Shown here in pieces: positions 1-7,869 of a DNA stretch of 64,000 nucleotides (positions are counted from its first letter, which is position 1; each line of letters begins with the position of its first letter). The stretch lies in assembly GCA_947652325.1 (NCBI GenBank), contig CANTCQ010000002.1, forward strand, positions 124,001 through 188,000. Direction: 5' to 3'. The stretch comes from an uncultured Mycoplasmatota bacterium (GTDB lineage: Bacteria > Bacillota_I > Bacilli_A > RF39 > UBA660). The position numbers and the translations under genes are program-made. The notes under the pieces were generated by a model that worked only from the letters and a program-made list of their open reading frames with translations, did not search any database and was not told where the DNA came from.

Positions 1-184
1 TGCTGTTCCATTTAGAAGAACAAGTAAAACAAAAAAAAGAATGCGCCGTACTCACTTAAAAAAAGAGATAGGGGCTATAGAAAAATGCTCTAAATGTGGT
101 GCAGCTATTAGACCTCATCGTGCTTGTACAAAGTGTGGAAATTACAAAAATAAAGAAGTAATTAAAGTAGCAGAAGAAAAGTAA
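1..184 (+). CDS. rpmF: 50S ribosomal protein L32 (5' partial)
   Basis: The window opens inside this gene; the frame begins at base 2 and ends at TAA 182-184. The visible 60 residues start AVPFRRTSKTKKR and contain the two CxxC pairs (CSKCGAAI, CTKCGN) of the zinc-binding form of L32, a small protein of the large ribosomal subunit. Only the first codon or two are missing. An AT-rich stretch with a T-run follows, but no clear hairpin. Confidence 0.93.
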   Translation, partial: AVPFRRTSKTKKRMRRTHLKKEIGAIEKCSKCGAAIRPHRACTKCGNYKNKEVIKVAEEK

Positions 185-270
185 ACTTTTAAAAGTACTT
201 TTCTTTTTTTGTGCAAATAAAATATATTATATGTTATTAAGATTTTAAAAATTCTTGTAAAAAACTATAC

Positions 271-294
271 AATAAAAAAAGCCTTTAAAGGCTT
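271..294 (-). terminator. Terminator of tRNA-Arg
   Basis: AAGCC/GGCTT stem (279-294). Read on the minus strand, it is followed by a run of seven T, just downstream of the tRNA-Arg 3' end. Confidence 0.7.
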
Positions 295-305
295 AAATTC
301 TCAAG

Positions 306-382
306 TGGTGTCCTGGGAGTGATTCGAACACTCGACCGTACGCTTAGAAGGCGTATGCTCTATCCAGCTGAGCTACCAGGAC
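306..382 (-). tRNA. tRNA-Arg (anticodon UCU)
   Basis: Cloverleaf read on the minus strand: acceptor GTCCTGG pairs with CCAGGAC, D-arm GCTC..GAGC, anticodon stem TACGC/GCGTA with loop CTTCTAA (anticodon TCT), T-arm with GTTCGAATC, and an encoded CCA (306-308). Confidence 0.95.
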
Positions 383-424
383 AAAAATCAGCTTTCGTAA
401 CTGATTATATAATAATATTCTGGA

Positions 425-1378
425 TTATTCAAGAGAATTTATAACTAAATTTACATTTTTGTCGCCTTCTTGAACTGAAAATTCCACTTGTTCTATATGA
501 TACGTATCACGTAAAGATAAATAAATCGTATATTGAACTTCTTCTAAAATGGTTGAGTTTTCAATACCATCTAATAAATATTCATTAAAAGACAATTTAA
601 TTTCTTTTTCCATAATTTCATAATTGGTAATCTCTGCATTGGCATTTAAATAGCTAATCAAATTTGACTCATAAATAGGAGAACTCTTTAATTTTTCGAC
701 AATAATTTCTACTTTTTCTTGAGTCAAATTACTTACATAAGTTACTGGAACGTAATAAAACATATCTTCTGTCTTACTTCCGTAATAAATAGTTGTTTTT
801 GATGTATTTTTCATACTTTCGATATCATAAACTTTATTTACGCCAAAATTTTTATTTAAAAGAGTAGGTAATTTTTCTTTACTAAAGGGAAGTTCTGTTA
901 ATTGTTTTCCTTCAACAAAAAGTAATACGTTCTCAATATTTGGGAGTTCTGTAACGGAATACACAATAGATTCTACCATTTTTCGTTCTAATTCTTGAGT
1001 AGTATTTAAAAACTCTTTAGAAAAATCGAGTTTTAAAAGTTTATTTTCTAAAGTAGCATTTAGAATCATAGTTCCTTGTGGTATTACTCCATAAAAATCG
1101 GTAGGAATGTATTCATTATTTTTACTCTTTAAGGTTAAAATAGCTATGATTTCTTTTATTTTATCAATACTTTCTTTCGAAGTAATTGCCATGTTAACTC
1201 TAGAAACATAATGATTCTTATCTAAAAGATAAACGACTCCCTTTTGTACCTCTGTATAGGATAAATTTTGTTTATATGGATTTTCTTCTAATTTAGTTGG
1301 AAAAAAATAAGTGACGAGTAGAATAAGAAGAGCCAAAGAAGAAATTGTAATACGCCTTATTATGCCTTTTTTTAACAT
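425..1378 (-). CDS. GerM domain-containing spore protein
   Basis: 317 residues with an N-terminal membrane anchor (residues about 9-26) and two repeated alpha/beta domains of the GerM/sporulation type. In the first, 'ESIDKIKEIIAILT' is followed by a 'VIPQGTMILNATLENKLLKLDFSKEF' core (cited in part); in the second, 'TQEKVEIIVEKLKSS' by 'EKEIKLSFNEYLL'. In B. subtilis GerM is made in the mother cell and, on the outside of the membrane, supports engulfment and the SpoIIIA-SpoIIQ channel. It shares this strand with gerE and a spoIIIAH-like gene, which fits a sporulation role. I saw no clear sporulation promoter in front of it. Confident of the domain family; the precise role is inferred. Confidence 0.8.
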   Translation of the reverse strand: MLKKGIIRRITISSLALLILLVTYFFPTKLEENPYKQNLSYTEVQKGVVYLLDKNHYVSRVNMAITSKESIDKIKEIIAILTLKSKNNEYIPTDFYGVIPQGTMILNATLENKLLKLDFSKEFLNTTQELERKMVESIVYSVTELPNIENVLLFVEGKQLTELPFSKEKLPTLLNKNFGVNKVYDIESMKNTSKTTIYYGSKTEDMFYYVPVTYVSNLTQEKVEIIVEKLKSSPIYESNLISYLNANAEITNYEIMEKEIKLSFNEYLLDGIENSTILEEVQYTIYLSLRDTYHIEQVEFSVQEGDKNVNLVINSLE

Positions 1379-1433
1379 CTATGCTTCACCTAATAAAATA
1401 TATTAAAATAAAAACATTTTATTCCAAAAAAAT

Positions 1434-1461
1434 AAAAAAATCTCATCTAATGGTAGATGAG
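1434..1461 (-). terminator. gerE: Terminator of gerE
   Basis: Perfect 8-bp stem CTCATCTA/TAGATGAG with a 4-nt loop, followed on the minus strand by T7. It sits 15 bases past the gerE stop. Confidence 0.8.
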
Positions 1462-1476
1462 CATTTATTAGGCATT

Positions 1477-1683
1477 TTATATCGTAATTTCTCCAAGTTT
1501 TAATAATTCAACAACAGCTTGCGCTCTTCCTTTAACACCTAGTTTTTGCATGGCATTTGAAATATGATTACGTACTGTTTTCTCGCTAATTCCTAAAAAT
1601 TCAGCAATTTCTTTTGTTGATTTATTTAAAACAAGTAATTCAAAAACTTCTTGTTCTCGCATTGTTAATATTCCTTTTTTCAC
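1477..1683 (-). CDS. gerE: Spore-coat transcription regulator GerE
   Basis: 68 residues, almost entirely one LuxR/GerE helix-turn-helix, close to the 74 residues of B. subtilis GerE. Hallmark strings are LTMREQEVFELLV, STKEIAEFLGISEKTVRNHI and NAMQKLGVKGRAQAVVELLKLGE, which match GerE far better than generic response regulators; there is no receiver domain. GerE is the last mother-cell regulator and acts on coat and germination genes together with sigma-K. A good sigma-K-type promoter lies upstream (1726-1752) and a strong terminator downstream, so it is probably a single-gene unit. This ties it to the interrupted sigK elsewhere in the window. Confidence 0.92.
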   Translation of the reverse strand: MKKGILTMREQEVFELLVLNKSTKEIAEFLGISEKTVRNHISNAMQKLGVKGRAQAVVELLKLGEITI

Positions 1684-1725
1684 TCTGATTCCTCACTTTC
1701 TACTTAATACTTTTTGTAACTATAG

Positions 1726-1752
1726 TATTTTATGAAGTATTAATTTTTAAGT
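1726..1752 (-). promoter_or_regulatory. gerE: Putative sigma-K promoter of gerE
   Basis: On the minus strand a -35 core AC (within CTCAC) is followed after exactly 16 bases by CATAAAATA. This matches the sigma-K consensus AC-N16/17-CATANNNTA at every fixed position. gerE is transcribed by sigma-K in B. subtilis. Confidence 0.6.
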
Positions 1753-1778
1753 GAGGTAAATCTGCCTAAAAAATAAGA

Positions 1779-2276
1779 TTATCCTTGAAATTTTACAACA
1801 ATATACATTTTTGTATCGTATTCTTCTTGTATGGTTCTAATAATATTATTTGCTAAAGCACTATTATGTTCTTGACTTGCAACTGTTACACTAATCTGTT
1901 CATTTTTAATTTTAATAAAAGAGTCTAACTTGAATTTTTCTTTAATCTTTTTTTCTAGACTTTCTTCTTTTCCTTTATTTGCATTTAAGGTTTGAAGAGA
2001 ATTATAAGCATCATTTTTTTCTTGTAAAGAGGCATTATCATCGAGTAGAATGGTTTGTAAGCTTTCCATTTCGGCAAGCATTTCTTCCTCATCTTTTACC
2101 CGTAATGATACTAAAATACTACTTTCAGAAGCTTCTACTTTTTCTATTGCTTCTTCTGTCATATTTCCTGTAGAAATTGCTAAAACATCCTCATTTTTTA
2201 CTGTAACATAATAAATACTTAATACTAATATTAAACTGAACAATGTAACAAACCACAAACCTTGTTTATTAATCAT
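1779..2276 (-). CDS. SpoIIIAH-like sporulation protein
   Basis: 165 residues: a short cytoplasmic start MINKQGLWFVTLFSLIL, one transmembrane helix (about 8-26), then an extracytoplasmic part with a coiled helix (60-110) and a C-terminal alpha/beta ring-building domain. The opening and architecture match SpoIIIAH, which forms the mother-cell half of the feeding-tube channel with forespore SpoIIQ. The usual spoIIIAA-AG neighbours are absent, so here it is a separate gene near gerM and gerE. The start has a good Shine-Dalgarno (GGAGGGATA). Family call is fairly sure from the N-terminus and layout; the C-terminal domain is only weakly recognisable by eye. Confidence 0.7.
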   Translation of the reverse strand: MINKQGLWFVTLFSLILVLSIYYVTVKNEDVLAISTGNMTEEAIEKVEASESSILVSLRVKDEEEMLAEMESLQTILLDDNASLQEKNDAYNSLQTLNANKGKEESLEKKIKEKFKLDSFIKIKNEQISVTVASQEHNSALANNIIRTIQEEYDTKMYIVVKFQG

Positions 2277-2329
2277 TTTATCCCTCCAACTTAGTTAAAT
2301 ATACGTAACTCAAAAGTTTTTATGCCAAT

Positions 2330-2357
2330 TTGCAATTAATTTTATAAATGTTATAAT
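2330..2357 (+). promoter_or_regulatory. Vegetative promoter
   Basis: TTGCAA, a 16-base spacer, then TATAAT, 17 bases ahead of the ATG at 2374 with its GAGGTG ribosome site. Confidence 0.65.
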
Positions 2358-2373
2358 AAATAGAGGTGATACT

Positions 2374-3096
2374 ATGAATGCAAACATAGCATATTATATT
2401 TTTCTTTTTTTTATATACAGTTTTATTGGATATATTTGTGAAATTATTTCAAGTAGCATTGTGCAAAAAAAACTGGTTAATCGAGGATTTTTATGTGGAC
2501 CTTATTGTCCTATTTATGGGGTAGGAAGTTTATTTATTTTATTTACACTTTCGAGATTTAAAGAAGACCCAGTTCTTGTATTTGTATTAGGTGCTTTAAT
2601 TACTTCTTGTTTAGAGTATTTTACTAGTTTTCTCTTAGAAAAAATATTTCATAATAAATGGTGGGATTATTCTTACATGAAATTACATATACATGGAAGA
2701 GTTTGTTTACAAAATACGCTTTTATTTGGTTTTGGCTCTTTACTAATTATATACATGGCGCAACCTTTTATTGGTGATATATTGGATAAAATACCGAATC
2801 TTTACTTGAATATTACAGCTTATAGTTTTTTCTTTATTTTTATTATTGATTGGGTTTATTCTGTAATCGTTGCCTATAATTTACGAAATCGTATTATTAT
2901 TTGTGAAGAATTAAAAAATGAAAAATTAGCAAAAATTCCAGGAATGTTAGAAAAATTAATTAGAGAAAAAGTAGAAAAATATAAAACGTATCCCAAAAGA
3001 TTATTGGAGGCCTTTCCAAACCTAAAAATGGCAAATGCCAAGGAATTTGATGTTATGAAAAAACTTAGAGATAAAGGGAAAAGAAAGAAAAAATAA
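2374..3096 (+). CDS. Putative ABC-transporter type IV membrane protein (CmpB-like)
   Basis: 240 residues with five or six hydrophobic helices. The N-terminus (FFIYSFIGYICEII, then NRGFLCGPYCPIYGVGS) is the conserved block of the PF06541 'putative ABC-transporter type IV' family, found widely in gut Bacillota. Its transported substrate is unknown. A basic cytoplasmic tail (from about 175, ending KRKKK) follows the last helix. It is a single-gene unit with its own promoter and a terminator at 3124-3152. No ATPase partner is adjacent. Confidence 0.75.
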   Translation: MNANIAYYIFLFFIYSFIGYICEIISSSIVQKKLVNRGFLCGPYCPIYGVGSLFILFTLSRFKEDPVLVFVLGALITSCLEYFTSFLLEKIFHNKWWDYSYMKLHIHGRVCLQNTLLFGFGSLLIIYMAQPFIGDILDKIPNLYLNITAYSFFFIFIIDWVYSVIVAYNLRNRIIICEELKNEKLAKIPGMLEKLIREKVEKYKTYPKRLLEAFPNLKMANAKEFDVMKKLRDKGKRKKK

Positions 3097-3123
3097 AATT
3101 TTATACATTATTTAAAACTATGG

Positions 3124-3152
3124 GAAACTTTATAAAATAAAAGTTTCTTTTT
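3124..3152 (+). terminator. Rho-independent terminator
   Basis: 8-bp stem GAAACTTT/AAAGTTTC followed by TTTTTAT, 28 bases after the preceding stop. The remaining 225 bases up to 3378 hold no gene I can see; a GGAGG site precedes the next ATG. Confidence 0.75.
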
Positions 3153-3378
3153 ATAATAAACAGGCAAACTATCTTGAGGTGCCTAGACATGATTTAAAGT
3201 CTGTTTTACTTACTATGGAAGTGAAAATATTTATAATTAAAAATATTTTAAGCTCATATAAATGCAACTTTTAGTGCCATTTAAGAACTTATAAAATTTG
3301 TTTGAAATTTATTATTTTTTGTGAAAATAAAGGAAAATGCATAAATGCCTTGTACATATAAAGTAGGAGGCAAAAAAA

Positions 3379-4791
3379 ATGAAAAAAAATGTAATTGTTA
3401 GACAACAAGATTTAAAAGATTGTGGAGTATGCTCGTTGCTTTCTATAATAAAATTCTATGAAGGATATATTCCAATTGAAAAGCTTAGACAAGATACGCA
3501 GACATCTTTGGAGGGGACAACTGCTTATCATATTGTACAAGCCGCTAAAAGTTATGGATTTGATTCTTACGGGATTCGTTTAGAAAGTATAGCAGAATTA
3601 AAAGATTTAGTTCTTCCTGTTATCGCTCATGTCACTGTAAATAATTTGAATCATTTTCTTGTCATTTATAAAATAACAGACAAAGAAGTCATTTTAATGG
3701 ACCCTGCAATTGGAAAAGTAAAAAAGAAGAAAAAAGATTTTGAAACCATTTGGACAAAAAACATCATTATTCTTTATCCTAAATATAAACTACCAAAATT
3801 GACACATCAAAAAATTTTAATTCAAATGCTGTTTGTGTTTTCTAAGCAAGAAAAACAAAAAATTTTTAATATTATTTTTTTATCCTTTTTGTTTACTTTA
3901 TTTACAATTCTTACAGGTTTTTATTTTAAAATTGGAATACAAATTTTAAATCAGTCCGAAGATAAAAATATAATAACCATTTTAATATTATTGTTTTTAT
4001 TCCTTTATTTTCTAAAATTTCTCATTTATTATCTTCGCAATTATTTTAAAACGATATTAAATAAGAACCTAGATGGAATGCTTTATTACCAATTTTTAAA
4101 TCATTTATTTTTGCTTCCTAATTATTTTGTTAAAGATAGAACAACTGGGGAAATTATGGTTAGAATGAAAGAACTTGAAAATATAAAAGAAATTTTATCA
4201 GAAATACTAATTACTATTTTTTTAGATTCTATCTTAGCATTTAGTGTTGGAATTATTCTATTTCATTTAAGTAAAACATTGTTTTTAATTCTTTGTTTTA
4301 TTGTTTTTATTTATTTGACTTGTGGAATAATTTCTGGGCATATTTTGTATAGAAAAGCACTTTTTGTAAATAATGCAGAAGTCAATTTTCAGTCAAATGT
4401 GATAGAAAGTCTAGATTCCTTTATTTCTTTAAAAAATTTAAATATTCAAAATACGATTTTGCAAAAAATAGAAGTAAATTTATGTAAATATTTAAGTTAT
4501 TTACATAAAATGAATCATTCTATTTTAAAAATAGGCACTGCTAGTTTTTGTTTAGAAGAACTTTTACATTTTATTCTATTATCTGTTGGATTATTTGAAA
4601 TAATACATAAAAATATAACAATGGTTGATTTAATAACTTTTGAAAGTTTAGTCATCTTTTTTATAAATCCGTTTAAAAATTTGATAAATCTATTACCGAA
4701 TTATAATTATGTAAAAGTGAGTATAAATAAAATAAATGATTTTTATAAATGTTCCAGAAGAAGAAAAAGAAATTGGTTTAAAAGATTTTAA
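3379..4791 (+). CDS. Bacteriocin exporter, C39 peptidase + membrane domain (split by frameshift)
   Basis: Membrane half of a peptidase-containing ABC transporter (PCAT; LagD/ComA family) that removes double-glycine leaders and exports the peptide. Residues 1-130 are the C39 cysteine peptidase: Cys15 in QQDLKDCGVCSLL, His in NNLNHFLVIY (about 94), Asp in MDPAIG (about 110). Residues about 155-450 are a six-helix ABC membrane domain with 'DRTTGEIMVRMKE' typical of this class. The frame ends early (SRRRKRNWFKRF), while the nucleotide-binding domain continues in the +1 frame from 4736. Dropping one T from the T5 run at about 4740-4744 joins the two smoothly (NDFINVPEEEKE). So this is either a frameshift mutation, a homopolymer sequence error, or a two-subunit arrangement. 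Good GGAGG site upstream. Confidence 0.85.
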   Translation: MKKNVIVRQQDLKDCGVCSLLSIIKFYEGYIPIEKLRQDTQTSLEGTTAYHIVQAAKSYGFDSYGIRLESIAELKDLVLPVIAHVTVNNLNHFLVIYKITDKEVILMDPAIGKVKKKKKDFETIWTKNIIILYPKYKLPKLTHQKILIQMLFVFSKQEKQKIFNIIFLSFLFTLFTILTGFYFKIGIQILNQSEDKNIITILILLFLFLYFLKFLIYYLRNYFKTILNKNLDGMLYYQFLNHLFLLPNYFVKDRTTGEIMVRMKELENIKEILSEILITIFLDSILAFSVGIILFHLSKTLFLILCFIVFIYLTCGIISGHILYRKALFVNNAEVNFQSNVIESLDSFISLKNLNIQNTILQKIEVNLCKYLSYLHKMNHSILKIGTASFCLEELLHFILLSVGLFEIIHKNITMVDLITFESLVIFFINPFKNLINLLPNYNYVKVSINKINDFYKCSRRRKRNWFKRF

Positions 4792-5434
4792 AAATGGAGA
4801 TATAACGATAACAAATTTAACGTTTTCCTATAATTATTTCAAGAAATTATTTGAAAATTTTAGTTTATGTATTAAAGAAAAAGATATTGTTTTATTTAAA
4901 GGCCCAAGCGGTTGTGGAAAATCTACTATTTGTCAAATGCTATGTCGTTTAGTTGAAACAAAAAACACTATAAGAGTTAATAATATTTCAATAAACGATT
5001 ATAGTCTTGAGACTATAAGAAAGAATATTACATACGTAAGTCAAAAAGAAAATTTATTACAAGATACTATAAAAAACAATATTCTTTTGTATCGAAATAT
5101 TTCTGAAAAAAAATTTAAGGATATCGTTTCTATTTGTGAAATAGAGGAAATTGTGAGTAAAAAAGCTTTACGTTATGAAACCTTTTTAACAAAAGATTCT
5201 ATTAATATATCAGGAGGAGAAAAACAAAGGCTTTTATTAGCAAGAGCACTGTTAAACGATTTTACTATTTTAATACTTGATGAAGCATTAAGTGAAGTAG
5301 ATGAAAAATTAGAAGTGAAAATTATAGAGAACATAAAAAAATATTTTTGTGAAAAGACCATTATATATGTAAGTCATAAAAATCACGATAAATATTTTGA
5401 TAAAGTATATCATTTTGGAGAACTATATGAATGA
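4736..5434 (+). CDS. Bacteriocin exporter, ATP-binding domain (second part of split PCAT)
   Basis: 232 residues forming a complete ABC ATPase: Walker A GPSGCGKST (about 59-67), Q-loop VSQKENLLQ, signature ISGGEKQRLLLARAL, Walker B FTILILDEALSEVD, H-loop SHKNHD. It overlaps the upstream frame by 56 bases and has no ribosome site of its own at ATG 4736, so it is best read as the C-terminal domain of the same transporter displaced by a one-base shift. Its stop overlaps the start of the accessory gene at 5427, consistent with one operon. Confidence 0.85.
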   Translation: MIFINVPEEEKEIGLKDFKNGDITITNLTFSYNYFKKLFENFSLCIKEKDIVLFKGPSGCGKSTICQMLCRLVETKNTIRVNNISINDYSLETIRKNITYVSQKENLLQDTIKNNILLYRNISEKKFKDIVSICEIEEIVSKKALRYETFLTKDSINISGGEKQRLLLARALLNDFTILILDEALSEVDEKLEVKIIENIKKYFCEKTIIYVSHKNHDKYFDKVYHFGELYE

Positions 5435-5861
5435 TTATTTAAAATATAATATCCATAATTATTTACAAGGCAAAGGAAAAAAGCAAAATTTTTTAGTAGG
5501 AATAGGCATGGTAATATTTCTTATATTGTTATTTTTTTCTTGCTATATAGATACTTATGCCATTTTAAGCACTAATGGAATGACAACATGTGAAGAAAAC
5601 ACTTGCTTTGTTTCATTTTATATTAATTCATCAGGAAAAATTTTACAATATGACTTTATAAAAATAAATAATCAAAAGGTCGAACTAGAAGAAATAGATT
5701 TTGGGGAAATTACACTTGATAATACAAATAATGCTTACCAAAAAGTAACACTAAAAATAAAAGAATGGAGAGGAAATCATAATGAACTTGTAAAATTAAA
5801 AATTTATCAAAACAAAGAAAAAATGATAAAAAAAATAACAAAACTAATAATAGAAAGGTAA
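5427..5861 (+). CDS. Bacteriocin-cluster accessory membrane protein
   Basis: 144 residues from ATG 5427, which overlaps the stop of the ATPase by 8 bases; an upstream in-frame ATA is less likely. One transmembrane helix (about 22-44, FLVGIGMVIFLILLFFSCYI) is followed by an extracytoplasmic beta-rich part with two cysteines (TTCEENTCF). Position and form resemble the small HlyD-like secretion accessory proteins of class II bacteriocin clusters, but it lacks the long coiled coil of true HlyD proteins. It could alternatively be the immunity protein. It lies only three bases before the first prepeptide. Confidence 0.6.
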   Translation: MNDYLKYNIHNYLQGKGKKQNFLVGIGMVIFLILLFFSCYIDTYAILSTNGMTTCEENTCFVSFYINSSGKILQYDFIKINNQKVELEEIDFGEITLDNTNNAYQKVTLKIKEWRGNHNELVKLKIYQNKEKMIKKITKLIIER

Positions 5862-5864
5862 AGT

Positions 5865-6002
5865 ATGATATTAAAAGAAACAGAATTATTAAAAATTGAA
5901 GGAGGAGCTTTAAGATATGCTATTTTAGCAACTTTTGGAGCTGTAGGTGTATTTATTGCAGGAGTTATAGATGGAATATTACGTCCGCTTCGTTGTAATT
6001 AG
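5865..6002 (+). CDS. Double-glycine bacteriocin prepeptide A
   Basis: 45-codon ORF. The leader MILKETELLKIEGG fits the double-glycine pattern (ELxxIxGG), cleaved after Gly14 by the C39 peptidase upstream. The predicted mature peptide has 31 residues (ALRYAILATFGAVG...), is hydrophobic with a basic end (RPLRCN), and carries a GxxxG motif (GVIDG) as in two-peptide class IIb bacteriocins. It follows the accessory gene by 3 bases; the AGAAAGG within that gene's end serves as ribosome site. A single cysteine sits next to the C-terminus. A signalling peptide role is possible. Confidence 0.8.
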   Translation: MILKETELLKIEGGALRYAILATFGAVGVFIAGVIDGILRPLRCN

Positions 6003-6016
6003 AAAGGAGGTTTTAT

Positions 6017-6175
6017 ATGAAATTAAAAGAACAAGAATTATATACTATTAGTGGCGGTATTGCCATAAATGCGACACTTATTAATGCATTTGCACGTGCT
6101 ATTTCAACTGTTTTGGACTTAGGAAGGACTGTAGGTTCAGCTATACGCAGATTATATACAAAAAATTATTGCTAA
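6017..6175 (+). CDS. Double-glycine bacteriocin prepeptide B
   Basis: 52-codon ORF 14 bases after prepeptide A, with a strong AAAGGAGG site. The leader MKLKEQELYTISGG again matches ELxxIxGG. The mature part of 38 residues (IAINATLINAFARAI...) is amphipathic, has a GxxxG motif (GRTVG) and ends KNYC, so like peptide A it carries one cysteine near the C-terminus. Two adjacent leader peptides with GxxxG motifs next to a PCAT exporter make a class IIb (two-peptide) bacteriocin the best reading. Confidence 0.8.
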   Translation: MKLKEQELYTISGGIAINATLINAFARAISTVLDLGRTVGSAIRRLYTKNYC

Positions 6176-6236
6176 TTCTTGCTTAAATAATAGAATTACG
6201 TTATAATAATTATTGTATAATAAAGGAGGAATATTG

Positions 6237-6998
6237 ATGAAGAAAAACAATAAAGGTTTTATTGCCATTTCTTTGATTTATTCCTTTTTTTTAGTATTTT
6301 TGTTAATTCTTTTGATGGTATTAAATGAATATGCACAAAATCGAATACTATTAAATGATGTAAAAGAGGAAACACAACTCTATTTAGATAGTTTAGCAGA
6401 ATTTAATCCTGTAAGTATTCCTCGTAAAAAAGATGCAAATGGTAATAATATTAATTATGCAAGTGGAGAGGAAATGGTATATGCTTCTGATATTTGGGTT
6501 GTTATTTCAGATACTGGAAATGAAGTTAAATTAATATTAAAACGGATGCTCACAGCTGAGGAATTAAATAAAGCTTTAGTAACTCAGAATATTAATGCCA
6601 GAAGAAACAATACGGTTTTGATGTGTCTAAATACATATCGGACCACAATATGTAATTATACTAATAATGTTACTTACAATTACTATACTTGGAGTAATAG
6701 TATTGCAAAAATTATAGTTGACCATTGGTTAGAAAGTAATGCTATTTTACAAAAAGCGATTGCGACTAATTATTTAAAAGAGCAAAATTTTACAGATGGT
6801 CATACTTCAATAAAAGGTTATATTCGAATTCCAAGTACTACACTAGACCCTCAAGTAATTGACTCAAATATTTGGTATTTGACAGCTGGGACAAGAAATA
6901 ATGGAATAAGTTATATTACAAATCGACAAACTTCTTTTATATCTCATACTACGTATAAAGGATTACGCCCAGTTATAGTAGTAAAGAAATCTAGTTAA
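6237..6998 (+). CDS. Prepilin-like secreted/anchored protein
   Basis: 253 residues from ATG 6237, chosen because AAAGGAGG lies 7 bases ahead. The N-terminus MKKNNKGFIAISLIYSFFLV has a basic start, a Gly-Phe processing-like site and a long hydrophobic helix (8-32), as in type IV prepilin-like proteins, though the canonical +5 Glu is missing. The rest is polar, Asn/Thr-rich with a C-terminal 'YKGLRPVIVVKKS' found at the end of many Bacillota surface proteins. It directly follows the bacteriocin peptides after 61 bases and may belong to the cluster or simply adjoin it. Function unknown. Confidence 0.55.
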   Translation: MKKNNKGFIAISLIYSFFLVFLLILLMVLNEYAQNRILLNDVKEETQLYLDSLAEFNPVSIPRKKDANGNNINYASGEEMVYASDIWVVISDTGNEVKLILKRMLTAEELNKALVTQNINARRNNTVLMCLNTYRTTICNYTNNVTYNYYTWSNSIAKIIVDHWLESNAILQKAIATNYLKEQNFTDGHTSIKGYIRIPSTTLDPQVIDSNIWYLTAGTRNNGISYITNRQTSFISHTTYKGLRPVIVVKKSS

Positions 6999-7791
6999 AA
7001 TGATTTAAAATTTTGCAAATGAGATAACTTAAATATAACACAAAAATATAACCGATAATAGAATATAATTGATATTTAGGCGCTGGAAGAATAATAATAG
7101 CACTCATCATAACCATACCGAGAACCAAACTTAAAAAAGGATTTCGGTATTTTTTTAAAAAGAATAAAGAAACTTTGCTTCCTAAGTAAAAGCCTAGAGC
7201 ATCTCCAATGAAATAAAAAAATAAGGGAAGTACAAATATAATGTTTTGAAAACTCAAATTAGCTAAAAAAGATTTATATAGAAAATAAGGCCCCAGAATC
7301 ATCATAACCATGGAACCTGATACTCCAGGTAAAATAGTAAAAAAACCATCTATAACTCCACAAAAGCAAAAAAACAAAAGAAATAATAAAGAAATGGAAG
7401 GATATTCTATTATAACAACTGAAGAATTTTGACTACAGAAAGAGAGACCAAAAATAAGAAAAATGCCTACAATAAACCAAAAAGGATTTGTTTTGATTTG
7501 TTCACTTTTAATAAAAGTAGGAATATTAAAAAGGACAAAACCACTAAATAAAAGCATAGTTATGTCAGGTATAAAACAAAACATAAGTTCGATAATACGA
7601 GCAAATGTAACTGTCCCTAAAAAAATTCCTGCAATTAAGAAAAAAAGAATAGTTAAATTTTGCTTGCTTCGAAAATGAGTAATAGCTTGTGTAATTTCTT
7701 CATATTTTTTCATAAGTACTAAAATTGTTCCACCACTAATACCAGGTATTAAACTAACTACTCCGATTAAAAATCCTGTAAAAAAATTCAT
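6991..7791 (-). CDS. DUF368 polyprenyl-phosphate translocase
   Basis: 266 residues, about eight to ten membrane helices. The N-terminal GFLIGVVSLIPGISGGTI and the internal repeat DGFFTILPGVSGSMVMMILG carry the twin PGxSG motifs that define DUF368. Members of this family (PopT) were shown to return undecaprenyl phosphate across the membrane for cell-wall lipid recycling. Its 3' end overlaps the convergent pilin-like gene by 8 bases. Its promoter region lies between 7792 and 7869, shared back to back with lemA. Confidence 0.85.
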   Translation of the reverse strand: MNFFTGFLIGVVSLIPGISGGTILVLMKKYEEITQAITHFRSKQNLTILFFLIAGIFLGTVTFARIIELMFCFIPDITMLLFSGFVLFNIPTFIKSEQIKTNPFWFIVGIFLIFGLSFCSQNSSVVIIEYPSISLLFLLFFCFCGVIDGFFTILPGVSGSMVMMILGPYFLYKSFLANLSFQNIIFVLPLFFYFIGDALGFYLGSKVSLFFLKKYRNPFLSLVLGMVMMSAIIILPAPKYQLYSIIGYIFVLYLSYLICKILNHFN

Positions 7792-7869
7792 AATTTCACC
7801 AATTCATTTTATGATGCATTGTAAATAAAAAGAACTTATGCTAATATATAAATATAAAGGAGGTAACAA

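Noticed and set aside
4736..4791. Programmed ribosomal frameshift in the exporter
   Set aside because: A +1 shift would be needed, but there is no slippery stop-codon context or stimulatory structure; a homopolymer indel explains it more simply.
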